Shown piece after piece: positions 6,525 through 13,664 of a DNA stretch of 14,024 nt (its first letter is position 1; each line of letters begins with the position of its first letter). Source of the stretch: Gammaproteobacteria bacterium (GTDB taxonomy: Bacteria; Pseudomonadota; Gammaproteobacteria; Pseudomonadales; Pseudohongiellaceae); assembly GCA_002684935.1 (NCBI GenBank), contig NYWC01000053.1, positions 1-14,024 on the forward strand, in the 5' to 3' direction. The notes under the pieces are model-generated. The model was not told where the DNA came from and searched no databases. It saw only the letters and a program-made list of their open reading frames with translations. Made by a program: the position numbers and the translations under genes.

Positions 6525-8144
6525 ATGAAAAGATTTATGAGTAAACAGGCTTCACTAGTCATTCTCACAGGCATGCTCTCTGCATTTGCAGTGGCGGACA
6601 TAGATGATGTCTCCACCAGCGGGGGTAACTATCGCAGCGTGGCGTCCGAGTTTGCAGCTGGTGTCAGCGTCTTTAAGGGACTTGCCTTCGCCGCGCCTCC
6701 GCTGCGGGAATTGCGCTGGAAGCCGCCAGCGCAGGCAATCAAGTTTTCTGGCACGCGAGTCGCTAAACGCGCGGGACCCGCGTGCTGGCAGGCCCGCAAT
6801 GGCGACGACAGTGTTTATGCTCGCGGTAATCTTGGGCGTTCCGAGGATTGCCTGTACCTGAACGTTTTCAGTGGCGCTTCGGCTGCCAGTGAGCGCTTAC
6901 CAGTGATGGTTTGGTTTCACGGTGGTAGCAACACCGCTGGCCACGGTGACGCGCAAATCTTTGATGGTTCGAACCTCGCTGCTCGCGGTGCGGTGGTGGT
7001 AACAGCAAACTACCGACTTGGCCCCCTCGGCTTCCTGGCCCATCCGGCATTGACCAATGAATCTGAGCAAGGCGCTTCTGGTAATTACGGTCTGTTGGAC
7101 CAAATCGCTGCGCTGCGCTGGGTCCAGGACAATATCGCAGAATTCGGCGGTGACCCGGAAAGAGTTACTATTTTTGGGCAGTCAGCCGGTGGTGAGGACG
7201 TGTGCCTGTTGATGGCCTCGCCGCTGAGTGAGGGCCTTATTCACCGGGTCATAGGACAATCACCATCCGGGGGATGTGTGCGTCTACAGCGGGGCCTCGA
7301 GGGCGGGGCAGATTCGGCCCATGCCAGAGGTACAAGATTTGTCGAAGCCATGGGTATCACGGGTTCCGGCAGCACTGCGCTTGCCGATATGCGGGAACTC
7401 TCGCCGCAGCAAATCATTGGTACGACACGGACCGAGGGAAACCCTAACGGGCCTATCGTCGATGGCTGGGTGTTGCCGCAACCGCCTGCGCAGTTGTTTG
7501 CCTCGGGTAACTATAACCGGGTGCCAATGATGAGCGGTGCGCTCTCAGACGAATATTTTGGCCTGCAGGCGGGGGCTGCTGAAATTTCGGAAACGGACCT
7601 GGATAACTATCTGACTCGCGCTTTTGGCGACGCTGGCACTGGTCTGAGGGCGGACTACGCCGAGCTTATTGCGCAGTCACCGGTGGCGGCCCGAAAAACC
7701 ATTGCTGGCGATAATGGCTTCATGCGCACTGCTAGGGATTGGGCCCGCCTGGTATCCAGCCACGGCGATGACACCTACGTTTACTATTTCTCCAGAGCAG
7801 TGCCGGTGTTTCGCCTTTACGTTCCTGAGCTAACTGAACTAAACGGCAATGGCGGGGCCCGCACTCTGGGTGCCTATCATTCGGGAGAGCTGGCCTACGT
7901 GTTTGATAATCTGGATGTGGTGGGCATCGGCTGGAAAGAAGCCGATCACATGCTGTCGGAAACCGTTGCCGACTACTGGTTCAACTTCGCCAGCACTGGT
8001 AATCCAAATGGTGCAGGTCTCCCAGACTGGCCAGTCTATGATTCGGCTCTTGATGGGGTGCAGGTCCTCGATGCTGAGGTCAGCAATGCCCAGCACCCGC
8101 GCAAGCGATTTATGGACAGAATAGGCACACTCGCTGCGCCCTGA
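6525..8144 (+). CDS. Exported type-B carboxylesterase
   Basis: This is a 539-residue protein of the carboxylesterase/para-nitrobenzyl esterase family. A signal peptide runs to about residue 24 (SAFAVA before D25). The oxyanion-hole motif FHGGSNTAGHG is at 131-141. The family block SEDCLYLNVF is near 106-115, and ANYRLGPLGF at 161-170. The nucleophile elbow is GQSAGG with Ser220. The acid is probably Glu343 in GALSDEYFG, and the base is His452 in GAYHSGELAYVF. All three members of the triad are therefore present. Such enzymes hydrolyse carboxylic esters; the substrate is unknown. The ATG at 6525 is preferred over the TTG at 6522 because GAGGA (6514-6518) is well spaced. The gene follows the sugar dehydrogenase after 145 bp and may have its own promoter. 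It is convergent with the carboxyltransferase gene. Confidence 0.88.
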   Translation: MKRFMSKQASLVILTGMLSAFAVADIDDVSTSGGNYRSVASEFAAGVSVFKGLAFAAPPLRELRWKPPAQAIKFSGTRVAKRAGPACWQARNGDDSVYARGNLGRSEDCLYLNVFSGASAASERLPVMVWFHGGSNTAGHGDAQIFDGSNLAARGAVVVTANYRLGPLGFLAHPALTNESEQGASGNYGLLDQIAALRWVQDNIAEFGGDPERVTIFGQSAGGEDVCLLMASPLSEGLIHRVIGQSPSGGCVRLQRGLEGGADSAHARGTRFVEAMGITGSGSTALADMRELSPQQIIGTTRTEGNPNGPIVDGWVLPQPPAQLFASGNYNRVPMMSGALSDEYFGLQAGAAEISETDLDNYLTRAFGDAGTGLRADYAELIAQSPVAARKTIAGDNGFMRTARDWARLVSSHGDDTYVYYFSRAVPVFRLYVPELTELNGNGGARTLGAYHSGELAYVFDNLDVVGIGWKEADHMLSETVADYWFNFASTGNPNGAGLPDWPVYDSALDGVQVLDAEVSNAQHPRKRFMDRIGTLAAP

Positions 8145-8172
8145 AGCGGACGGTTTGCGAGTCAAGCCAATC

Positions 8173-9732
8173 TTAGGGTCTGGGCGTGCGTGCCTTGGGG
8201 CCCAGCTGACTCGGCAGGATTTCATAGGCGAGCTTTACCCAGTCACAGAGTAAGGGGCGGGTATCCCTTGGATCGATAACTTCTTCGATGCCAAAGGCTT
8301 CAGCAGTGCGCAGCGGCGAACGATACTGTTCCAGCATCCCCTCGAGCTCGCGGCGCCTTGCGTCCGGGTCTTCTGCGGCCTCGATATCCCGGCGATAGGC
8401 TGCCTGCACGCCTCCTTCAATAGGCAGTGAACCCCAATCAGCCGAAGGCCAGGCGTAGCGTAGATTCAGGCCGTCAGTCTTGCCATGGCCCGCGCCCGCC
8501 ACGCCATAGCAGCGTCGCACGATCACTGAAACCCAGGGAATACTGGATTGATAAACCGCCATCAATGCGCGACTGCCCAGGCGCACCGTGCCTTCCTGCT
8601 CAGCCTCGGTGCCAATCAGGAAGCCCGGGTTGTCTACCAGGTTGATAACCGGCAGGTGGAAGGTGTCGCAGAGGTCTACAAAACGCATCATTTTCTCTGA
8701 AGCAGAAGCGTTTACCGCGCCGCCATGATGCTGGGTGTCATTTGCCATGATCCCTACAGGGTGGCCATCGAGCCTGGCGAGTCCAACGCAGAGTGATCGG
8801 CCGTAGCCTGGACTGATTTCAAAAAAGCTTCCTACGTCCGCTACACTGCTGATAATGTCACGAATCTCATACATTTCGCGGCGATTGCGCGGGATCACAT
8901 CGAGTAAGGGTTCATCTCGCCGGTCTGCCGGATCGCTGCAGTCAATCACGGGGGGCAGTTGCCACACATTCTGTGGCAGAAATGAAAGGAATTGCTTGAT
9001 GGCAGCAAACGCCTCTTCCTCACTATCGACCTCATTGTCGACGGCACCACTTTGATGGGCGTGGATCTGTGATCCACCCAACTCATTTTTCTCAACCGGT
9101 TTGCCAAAGCCGCGCTCAACCACCGGCGGGCCAGCGACAAACAGTTGGCTGGTGTCTTTTATCATCAAGGAGAAATGAGAAATTGTGACGCGAACTGCAC
9201 CGAGACCAGCGACTGAACCCATACAGGCACATACCACCGGCACTTGCCCCATCAATTCCATGGTAGTGTCAAAGCCCGCCAATGCCGGCACATAGGAATA
9301 GCCGACCATTTCCAAGGTTTTGACACTGCCGCCACCACCACTGCCATCTACCAGACGCACCAGGGGGAGACGCATCTCCAGTGCATACTTTTCGCCGTAA
9401 CCCGATTTGTCGCCAACTTTGGCGTCGGCGGCGCCACCGCGCACGGTGAAATCATCGCCTCCAACGACGACACGACTACCGTTCAAGTCGGCCGTGCCCA
9501 GCACAAAGTTGGAGGGGGTGAAATCCTTCAGTTCACCGCTATCGCTGTACTTGGCCTTGCCCGCGAGCGCACCAATTTCGTGGAAGCTGTCTGTATCTAC
9601 CAGCAAGTCAATACGCTCACGTACGGTGAGGCGACCGTTATCATGCTGGCGCTGAATCCGTTCTTCACCACCCATTCTCTTTGCAAGGGCTTCGCGATTG
9701 CGCAGCTCGTCGACTTCTTTCTGCCAGCTCAT
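8173..9732 (-). CDS. Acyl-CoA carboxylase carboxyltransferase (beta) subunit
   Basis: The product has 519 residues, the normal length for PccB/AccD-type carboxyltransferases. The N-domain has ERIDLLVDTDSFHEIG (about 38-53), GGDDFTVRGGA, a glycine-rich DGSGGGGSVK and the oxyanion region MGSVAGLGAVRV, then LFVAGPPVV and NELGG. The C-domain has DNPGFLIGTEAEQEGTVRLG, VSVIVRRCYGVAGAG and the typical ending RSPLRTAEAFGIEEVIDPRDTR. The family transfers a carboxyl group from biotin on a partner alpha subunit to an acyl-CoA such as propionyl-, acetyl-, methylcrotonyl- or geranyl-CoA. No biotin carboxylase/BCCP gene is in the window, so the partner must be elsewhere. The exact acyl-CoA cannot be assigned. 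It ends 28 bp from the convergent esterase, with no clear terminator between them. The only candidate SD is a weak GAG. Confidence 0.88.
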   Translation of the reverse strand: MSWQKEVDELRNREALAKRMGGEERIQRQHDNGRLTVRERIDLLVDTDSFHEIGALAGKAKYSDSGELKDFTPSNFVLGTADLNGSRVVVGGDDFTVRGGAADAKVGDKSGYGEKYALEMRLPLVRLVDGSGGGGSVKTLEMVGYSYVPALAGFDTTMELMGQVPVVCACMGSVAGLGAVRVTISHFSLMIKDTSQLFVAGPPVVERGFGKPVEKNELGGSQIHAHQSGAVDNEVDSEEEAFAAIKQFLSFLPQNVWQLPPVIDCSDPADRRDEPLLDVIPRNRREMYEIRDIISSVADVGSFFEISPGYGRSLCVGLARLDGHPVGIMANDTQHHGGAVNASASEKMMRFVDLCDTFHLPVINLVDNPGFLIGTEAEQEGTVRLGSRALMAVYQSSIPWVSVIVRRCYGVAGAGHGKTDGLNLRYAWPSADWGSLPIEGGVQAAYRRDIEAAEDPDARRRELEGMLEQYRSPLRTAEAFGIEEVIDPRDTRPLLCDWVKLAYEILPSQLGPKARTPRP

Positions 9733-10062
9733 AGGTCTCGATCCAGTTTAATCCAATCCGATTTCTATCATGAAACTGGGCATACATGAAAGCGTGCTAG
9801 CGGCGGCCGGCTCGGTTCCTGTGGACTTTGGGCGCTATGGCGGTGCGAATGGGATTGTCTATAAGCTACTGTAAAGAATATTTGGCATCAAAATTATGTC
9901 AATTTCTGCAGGAGACGAATATACAGACGAAGGCAGAATTAATTATTGCTGTTTCAGGCGCAAGCCTCGTGGCCCTCACCAAACTGCTTGCTATTGTGGC
10001 GGCCGAAATGCTAACAGTTATTGTCCATATTGTGCGGTAGCGCAGAGACTGAGAGTTAACCG
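9733..10062. other. Gene-poor upstream region of the carboxyltransferase gene
   Basis: This 330-bp stretch separates the minus-strand carboxyltransferase from the regulator pseudogene. It contains the promoter side of the carboxyltransferase gene and the doubtful hydrophobic ORF listed separately. CATGAAA occurs at 9769-9775 and again at 9785-9791, 16 bp apart, in the presumed promoter area. I see no confident promoter boxes or RNA gene. Confidence 0.4.
9837..10040 (+). CDS. Doubtful small ORF with a hydrophobic C-terminus, possible relic
   Basis: The frame gives 67 residues from an ATG at 9837; a TTG at 9828 is the outer limit. The N-terminal half is mixed, and the C-terminal half (AELIIAVSGASLVALTKLLA onward) would form one or two membrane segments before ending VHIVR. 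There is no Shine-Dalgarno before any of its starts. It stands 22 bp before a regulator pseudogene, and short XRE regulators of that type are often paired with a small membrane protein, so it may be the decayed remainder of one. The LTKLLAIVAAE stretch faintly recalls the last helix of MarC-type membrane proteins, but that is too weak to call. It could also be chance. Confidence 0.2.
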   Translation: MAVRMGLSISYCKEYLASKLCQFLQETNIQTKAELIIAVSGASLVALTKLLAIVAAEMLTVIVHIVR

Positions 10063-10275
10063 ATGCTAGAGGTACCAATCACAAAGTATATCTGAGAGTT
10101 GCGCACCACCTATGGTGACATGACCAAGTTTGAGTTGGCGAAGAATTTGGGTGTTATCCGCCAGACTATGAATGCATTAGAGCTGGGTAAATACTAGCCT
10201 TCATTGGAAGCGGTCATCAAGATTGCCGGGGTGTCAGACCTTCACCCGGAACAAGTGTTTCAATCAAGGCAATAA
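10063..10275 (+). pseudogene. XRE-family HTH regulator, interrupted by two in-frame stops
   Basis: The frame starting at ATG 10063 reads MLEVPITKYI, then TGA (10093-10095), then ELRTTYGDMTKFELAKNLGV IRQTMNALELGKY, then TAG (10195-10197), then PSLEAVIKIAGVSDLHPEQV FQSRQ and a final TAA (10273-10275). Read through, it is a 70-codon protein matching short XRE regulators of the YozG type: IxxLRxxxGxTQxELAxxLGVxRQTxNAIExGKYxPSLxxAxxIAxxF. Both stops fall at codons where the family has Arg (I-R-ELR) and Ser or Asp (GKY-S-PSL), so each needs only one or two base changes. Spacing of the whole domain is preserved with no frameshift. A fragment after the first stop could still be translated but would lose the first helix. 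A sequencing or assembly error at two sites is possible but less likely. Confidence 0.8.
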
Positions 10276-10285
10276 GGTCAGTCAC

Positions 10286-10312
10286 AAAAAAAGGGGTAGC
10301 AAATGCCACCCC
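10286..10312 (-). terminator. Intrinsic terminator of the TonB-dependent receptor gene
   Basis: On the minus strand GGGGTGGC-ATTT-GCTACCCC forms an eight-pair stem (one G-U) with a four-base loop, followed directly by seven T residues (A-tract 10286-10292 on the plus strand). It starts 30 bases after the receptor stop codon. On the plus strand the same stem has one A-C mismatch and a mixed CTCTTTGTTT tail, so it could also act weakly for the regulator relic. Confidence 0.85.
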
Positions 10313-10325
10313 TCTTTGTTTCGCC

Positions 10326-10345
10326 CTAAGATCTACTGATCTTAG
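10326..10345. other. Perfect 8-bp hairpin overlapping the receptor stop codon
   Basis: CTAAGATC-TACT-GATCTTAG is a perfect inverted repeat with a four-base loop. Its outer arm includes the TAA stop of the TonB-dependent receptor (10342-10344), and it lies just before the intrinsic terminator in the minus-strand transcript. It may stabilise the mRNA end or be part of a two-hairpin 3' end. Confidence 0.45.
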
Positions 10346-12969
10346 AAGTCTGCACGCAGACGGGCGTAGTAGTAACCACCCTGCCACGGAACAACGGTGC
10401 CTGAGGAGTAGACTCGACCACAGCAGTAATCACTGATGGTGTCGCGATCAGGATACTCGTCGAACAGGTTACGTGCACCCGCTGATAGCTCAAACATGTC
10501 ATTTATCTGCCACTGACCTTCAAGGTCGAACTGGTAGAAGTCAGGCAGCGTTTGGAAGCGAAGACCGCCTGGACCTGAGCCGCCAGAGTTTGAGTTTGTA
10601 GACTCTCCGTACCACTGCAGACGAGCGATCAACTGCAGATCGCCGATGGTGTGCATGCCGGTGAATATGCCACGCCACTGAGGATCAAAATTCACGAAGT
10701 CATAACGATTCTCGGCATTTAGGTAAGTGCTGGGATCTGACTCAAAAGAATTTTCAGTGTAGTTCAAGGCTGCGGAAATCGTAGTGTTTTCTGCTAATGG
10801 ATAGCTAGCAACCACGTCGAGTCCTTCAGTACGACTATCAAACGCATTAGTGAAGTAGAACACACCACCAATGGTGTTCGCCCCAGCTACGCCGGCACCA
10901 TCAAGTGCCAAAAAGTTGGCGTAGGCGCTACCTGAAGTAGGATCTGTAGATACCGAGCGAGTCGAAATCGCGTTAGTACGATCATCGATGTCGATTCGGT
11001 AGTAGTCAAGGGTCAGATCCATTTCACCGATGTTACCAGTCAAACCAATAGTGAAGTTATTTGATTTTTCTGGCTTCAGAGGGGTCGCGCCGAGTGCTTG
11101 TGCCACGGGGCCACCAGCAGGGAACAGACCGGTCGCGATAGGGATACCATCTGGCAAGCGGGTTGACACGTTTACGGTACCTTGCTGCCCTGGTGTTGGG
11201 GCTCTGAAACCAGTACCGATTGAGGCTCTAGCATTCCAGTTGTCTGTCAGCACCAGACGGCCAGCCAATTGGAACAGCACTTCTGAATCGAAGTCGTCAT
11301 AGTTTTCGTAACGCACGGCGCCTTGCATAAATAGGGCGTCAGTCACGTCTCCGCTCAATTCTCCGTATAGCGCGAATGAATTACGCTGGAAGACATTGGT
11401 GAATTGTGGAGAGTTTCCGGGGAAACCGTTAGACCCTACTCCAACTACTTTGTATACCGGATCGCTTGAGTTTGAGCAATCAAGAGTCGATCCGCCCGCA
11501 ATTGCATTAATACCGTTTGGAGCCGTCGTTCCATCGGCATTACAGAGATCCCAGGGATCTTGTACTGCGTAAGGGCCAGCAACGTAGGAGGCTGGGTCGC
11601 CAGCTTTCAGCTCATACTCTTCGTCCATATAGCTCGCGCCGAAGGCAAATACAGCCGGACCGGCAATACCAGCGTCGAACTCGTATGTGAAGTCAGCCTG
11701 GAACTGAGTCTCCATGTTAATCAGGTCACTTGGACGGAAGCTGGTAGGTGTATTGGCATTACCCAGCGAGTTACCTAGTGAAGGATTAATGGTGTTAAAC
11801 AGTGTGTATCTAATTTCGCTCTCACCAGTACGGCCGCTGAAGTCATAAGTTAGACCGTTGTCCAACTCACCACGCATGCCGCCAACTATAGAGAAATCGC
11901 TCACATCACCATCAAACTGGGGAGTGAAGCCGCCAGGAAAGAGCTCCTGCGGGGTGTAAATAGATCCATCTGGCTCTCGAAGCTCTTCAATTACTCCGTT
12001 ACCCGGGTATCGATAGAAAAAGTTACCATCGGTGCTTGAGTCTGAGTAGTTCGCGAAGCCGTAGAACTCGGTATCCGCATCCAGCTGGTAGCCAGCATTA
12101 ACGAAGACTCGTACAGCGTCAGATTGGGGCTGCCCCCACGGCTGAACAACTTCGCTGATTCCTGCGGCGTTTGCACTCTTGGATCCAGCCTGGTAAGCCG
12201 GGTCATTAGCCTTGGCTTGCTTGGCTGCGCTTTGCTGGGTGAATCCAGGCAGGTTGGGATCTACACACCACCATGATTGGCAGTATTGCTCACCGCGGTT
12301 GGTTCTATCAGCTTCTACCCATTCACCAGAGATGCTCACGAAGCCGCTATCACCAAGAGGCAGACCAATATTGCCTTGGACGGTAGTCATAGCTCCGTCG
12401 CCTTCGAAGAATTCACCGCTGTCGATTGTAAGGCTGCCGCCTTCGCTGTTGTCATTCAACAAGAAGTTTATAACCCCAGCAATTGCATCTGAGCCATACT
12501 GGGCCGAAGCTCCGTCTCTTAAAACCTCAACGTTCTTAATCGCTGCGGCGGGTATAGTCGCTAGGTCTGGACCTTGAGTTCCCGAGCCTCCGATCGAAAC
12601 TAGAGCCGCCCGATGTCGGCGCTTGCCGTTTACCAACACCAGCGTCTTATCTGTCGGTAAACCACGCAGTTGCGCAGGACGGATCATGGTGGCACCGTCT
12701 GAAATTGGCTGACGTGCTACGTTGAAGGATGGCACCAGCGTTTGCAGGATATTGTTGGTATCGGTATGTGAAATTGATTCAATGTCAGCAGCGCTGAAGA
12801 CATCAACTGGAACAGGTGAGTCAGTGGCTGTTCTGGGACGTCCCCTAGCGCCTGTTACGATGATTTCTTCAACTTCTGCACCGTCTTGCGCAAAGGCCGC
12901 TTGATGCGAGCCAGTGGCTGCTAGAATCGCAACCGCGAGCAAAGACTTAGGGTGTTTACGAAAATTCAT
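10342..12969 (-). CDS. TonB-dependent outer-membrane receptor
   Basis: The protein has 875 residues. A signal peptide (MNFRKHPKSLLAVAILAATG, cleavage after AFA27) is followed by a TonB box EEIIVTG at 34-40. The plug domain (about 50-170) has TNNILQTLVPSFNV, IRPAQLRGLPTDKTLVLVNG KRRHRA and VEVLRDGASAQYGSDAIAGVI. The remainder is a 22-strand barrel with repeated aromatic/polar strands, a LRPEKS-like LKPEKSNNFTIG motif and a C-terminal strand YYYARLRADF ending in Phe, as needed for outer-membrane insertion. Paired cysteines in loops (YCQSWWC, and DYCCGR near the end) could form disulfides. Such receptors import siderophores, cobalamin, glycans or other large ligands using TonB energy; the ligand is unknown. 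AGGAG (12979-12983) is a good SD. No TonB/ExbBD or sigma/anti-sigma gene is adjacent, and there is no N-terminal signalling domain. Confidence 0.93.
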   Translation of the reverse strand: MNFRKHPKSLLAVAILAATGSHQAAFAQDGAEVEEIIVTGARGRPRTATDSPVPVDVFSAADIESISHTDTNNILQTLVPSFNVARQPISDGATMIRPAQLRGLPTDKTLVLVNGKRRHRAALVSIGGSGTQGPDLATIPAAAIKNVEVLRDGASAQYGSDAIAGVINFLLNDNSEGGSLTIDSGEFFEGDGAMTTVQGNIGLPLGDSGFVSISGEWVEADRTNRGEQYCQSWWCVDPNLPGFTQQSAAKQAKANDPAYQAGSKSANAAGISEVVQPWGQPQSDAVRVFVNAGYQLDADTEFYGFANYSDSSTDGNFFYRYPGNGVIEELREPDGSIYTPQELFPGGFTPQFDGDVSDFSIVGGMRGELDNGLTYDFSGRTGESEIRYTLFNTINPSLGNSLGNANTPTSFRPSDLINMETQFQADFTYEFDAGIAGPAVFAFGASYMDEEYELKAGDPASYVAGPYAVQDPWDLCNADGTTAPNGINAIAGGSTLDCSNSSDPVYKVVGVGSNGFPGNSPQFTNVFQRNSFALYGELSGDVTDALFMQGAVRYENYDDFDSEVLFQLAGRLVLTDNWNARASIGTGFRAPTPGQQGTVNVSTRLPDGIPIATGLFPAGGPVAQALGATPLKPEKSNNFTIGLTGNIGEMDLTLDYYRIDIDDRTNAISTRSVSTDPTSGSAYANFLALDGAGVAGANTIGGVFYFTNAFDSRTEGLDVVASYPLAENTTISAALNYTENSFESDPSTYLNAENRYDFVNFDPQWRGIFTGMHTIGDLQLIARLQWYGESTNSNSGGSGPGGLRFQTLPDFYQFDLEGQWQINDMFELSAGARNLFDEYPDRDTISDYCCGRVYSSGTVVPWQGGYYYARLRADF

Positions 12970-12978
12970 TCGTTTCTA

Positions 12979-13132
12979 CTCCTGGATTTAAAATTTGTGG
13001 GTTTCCCCTAAACCGGGAGCAATAATTGTTCCAAATCAGCGTTCTCGCTTGGACAATCATCACCCCAGTCAATAAGCCTGCTCTACGCGCAAGGGGGGCC
13101 TTATTATTACCGATATCGTAAAGCTTTTTGCA
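12979..13132 (-). promoter_or_regulatory. Structured leader and possible promoter of the TonB-dependent receptor
   Basis: On the minus strand TAATAAT (13109-13103) could be a -10, with a poor TGCAAA -35 at 13132-13127 and 17-bp spacing. The palindrome CGATATCG (13111-13118) lies in the spacer. This would give a leader of about 125 bases. The leader contains a stem in which ATTGTCCAA (13057-13049) pairs with TTGGAACAAT (13034-13025) with one bulged base, and an inner AGCG-AGAA-CGCT hairpin. A second hairpin, GGTTT-AGGGG-AAACC, spans 13014-13000. The SD is at 12983-12979. Promoter boxes are weak; the stems are directly visible. Confidence 0.35.
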
Positions 13133-13664
13133 CTACATTGAAACACTTTGAAACGCATCAATTACAAGAGGGTATCAGGGCTGGAGGAGACGATCGAAAT
13201 TGGCTAATAGCTTTAATAAAACAATTAATATCAATAACATAACTTAATCTATATTAATCTGAACAGGGTCGTAAAGGCGCTTTTAGGCGGGCTGATTTAC
13301 GTAAGACGATACTGCAAAAGTTTGCCCATATGTCTGTCACGGCGTCGGTTTTCCCTCAGCAGGGCGGATAGGCACTGCACCTAATAGCCTTCCTCACAGA
13401 CCAGACGCCTTGCCATTTAGGCACCAAGATGGGGTTTTGTGAATTGAACGCGCCATTACTCGGTGCGAATAAAAGCTTGAAAAAGCTAATAGCTCTAGCT
13501 GTCACCAGCGTATGATTTTCCTGGAAGCTGATGCTCGCGCTCTGCGGTTGTCAATTATTTGAATTGCTGGGGCACAGTGGTTTTGCAATCCGGATTCCGG
13601 CTCACTCCCTTTTGTTTTTGGTCGACCTTGGTACAGTCTGAGCTAGGTAAATTTGCGGAAGCTC
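13133..13664. other. Long non-coding stretch upstream of the TonB-dependent receptor
   Basis: No gene can be supported in these roughly 530 bases on either strand. It includes an AT-rich segment at 13201-13260 with the inverted repeat ATTAATAT (13224-13231) / ATATTAAT (13251-13258) and a direct TTAATCT repeat. A small hairpin AGCTT-GAAA-AAGCT lies at 13474-13487, in a run of four AGCT sites. CCGGATTCCGG lies near 13590-13600. The inverted pair GAGCT/AGCTC around 13640-13665, downstream of the DUF1295 stop, has no U-tract and is not a convincing terminator. Confidence 0.4.

Noticed and set aside
9244..9789. Plus-strand 181-codon open frame
   Set aside because: It is antisense to the carboxyltransferase N-domain and runs past its start without any ribosome site or family motif.
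12970..13132. Cobalamin or TPP riboswitch in the receptor leader
   Set aside because: Stem-loops are present, but I see none of the conserved boxes of these classes and the leader is short.
13478..13516. Short frame LKKLIALAVTSV as a real small exported peptide gene
   Set aside because: It has a TTG start, no Shine-Dalgarno and a stop after 12 codons; kept only as a possible relic.
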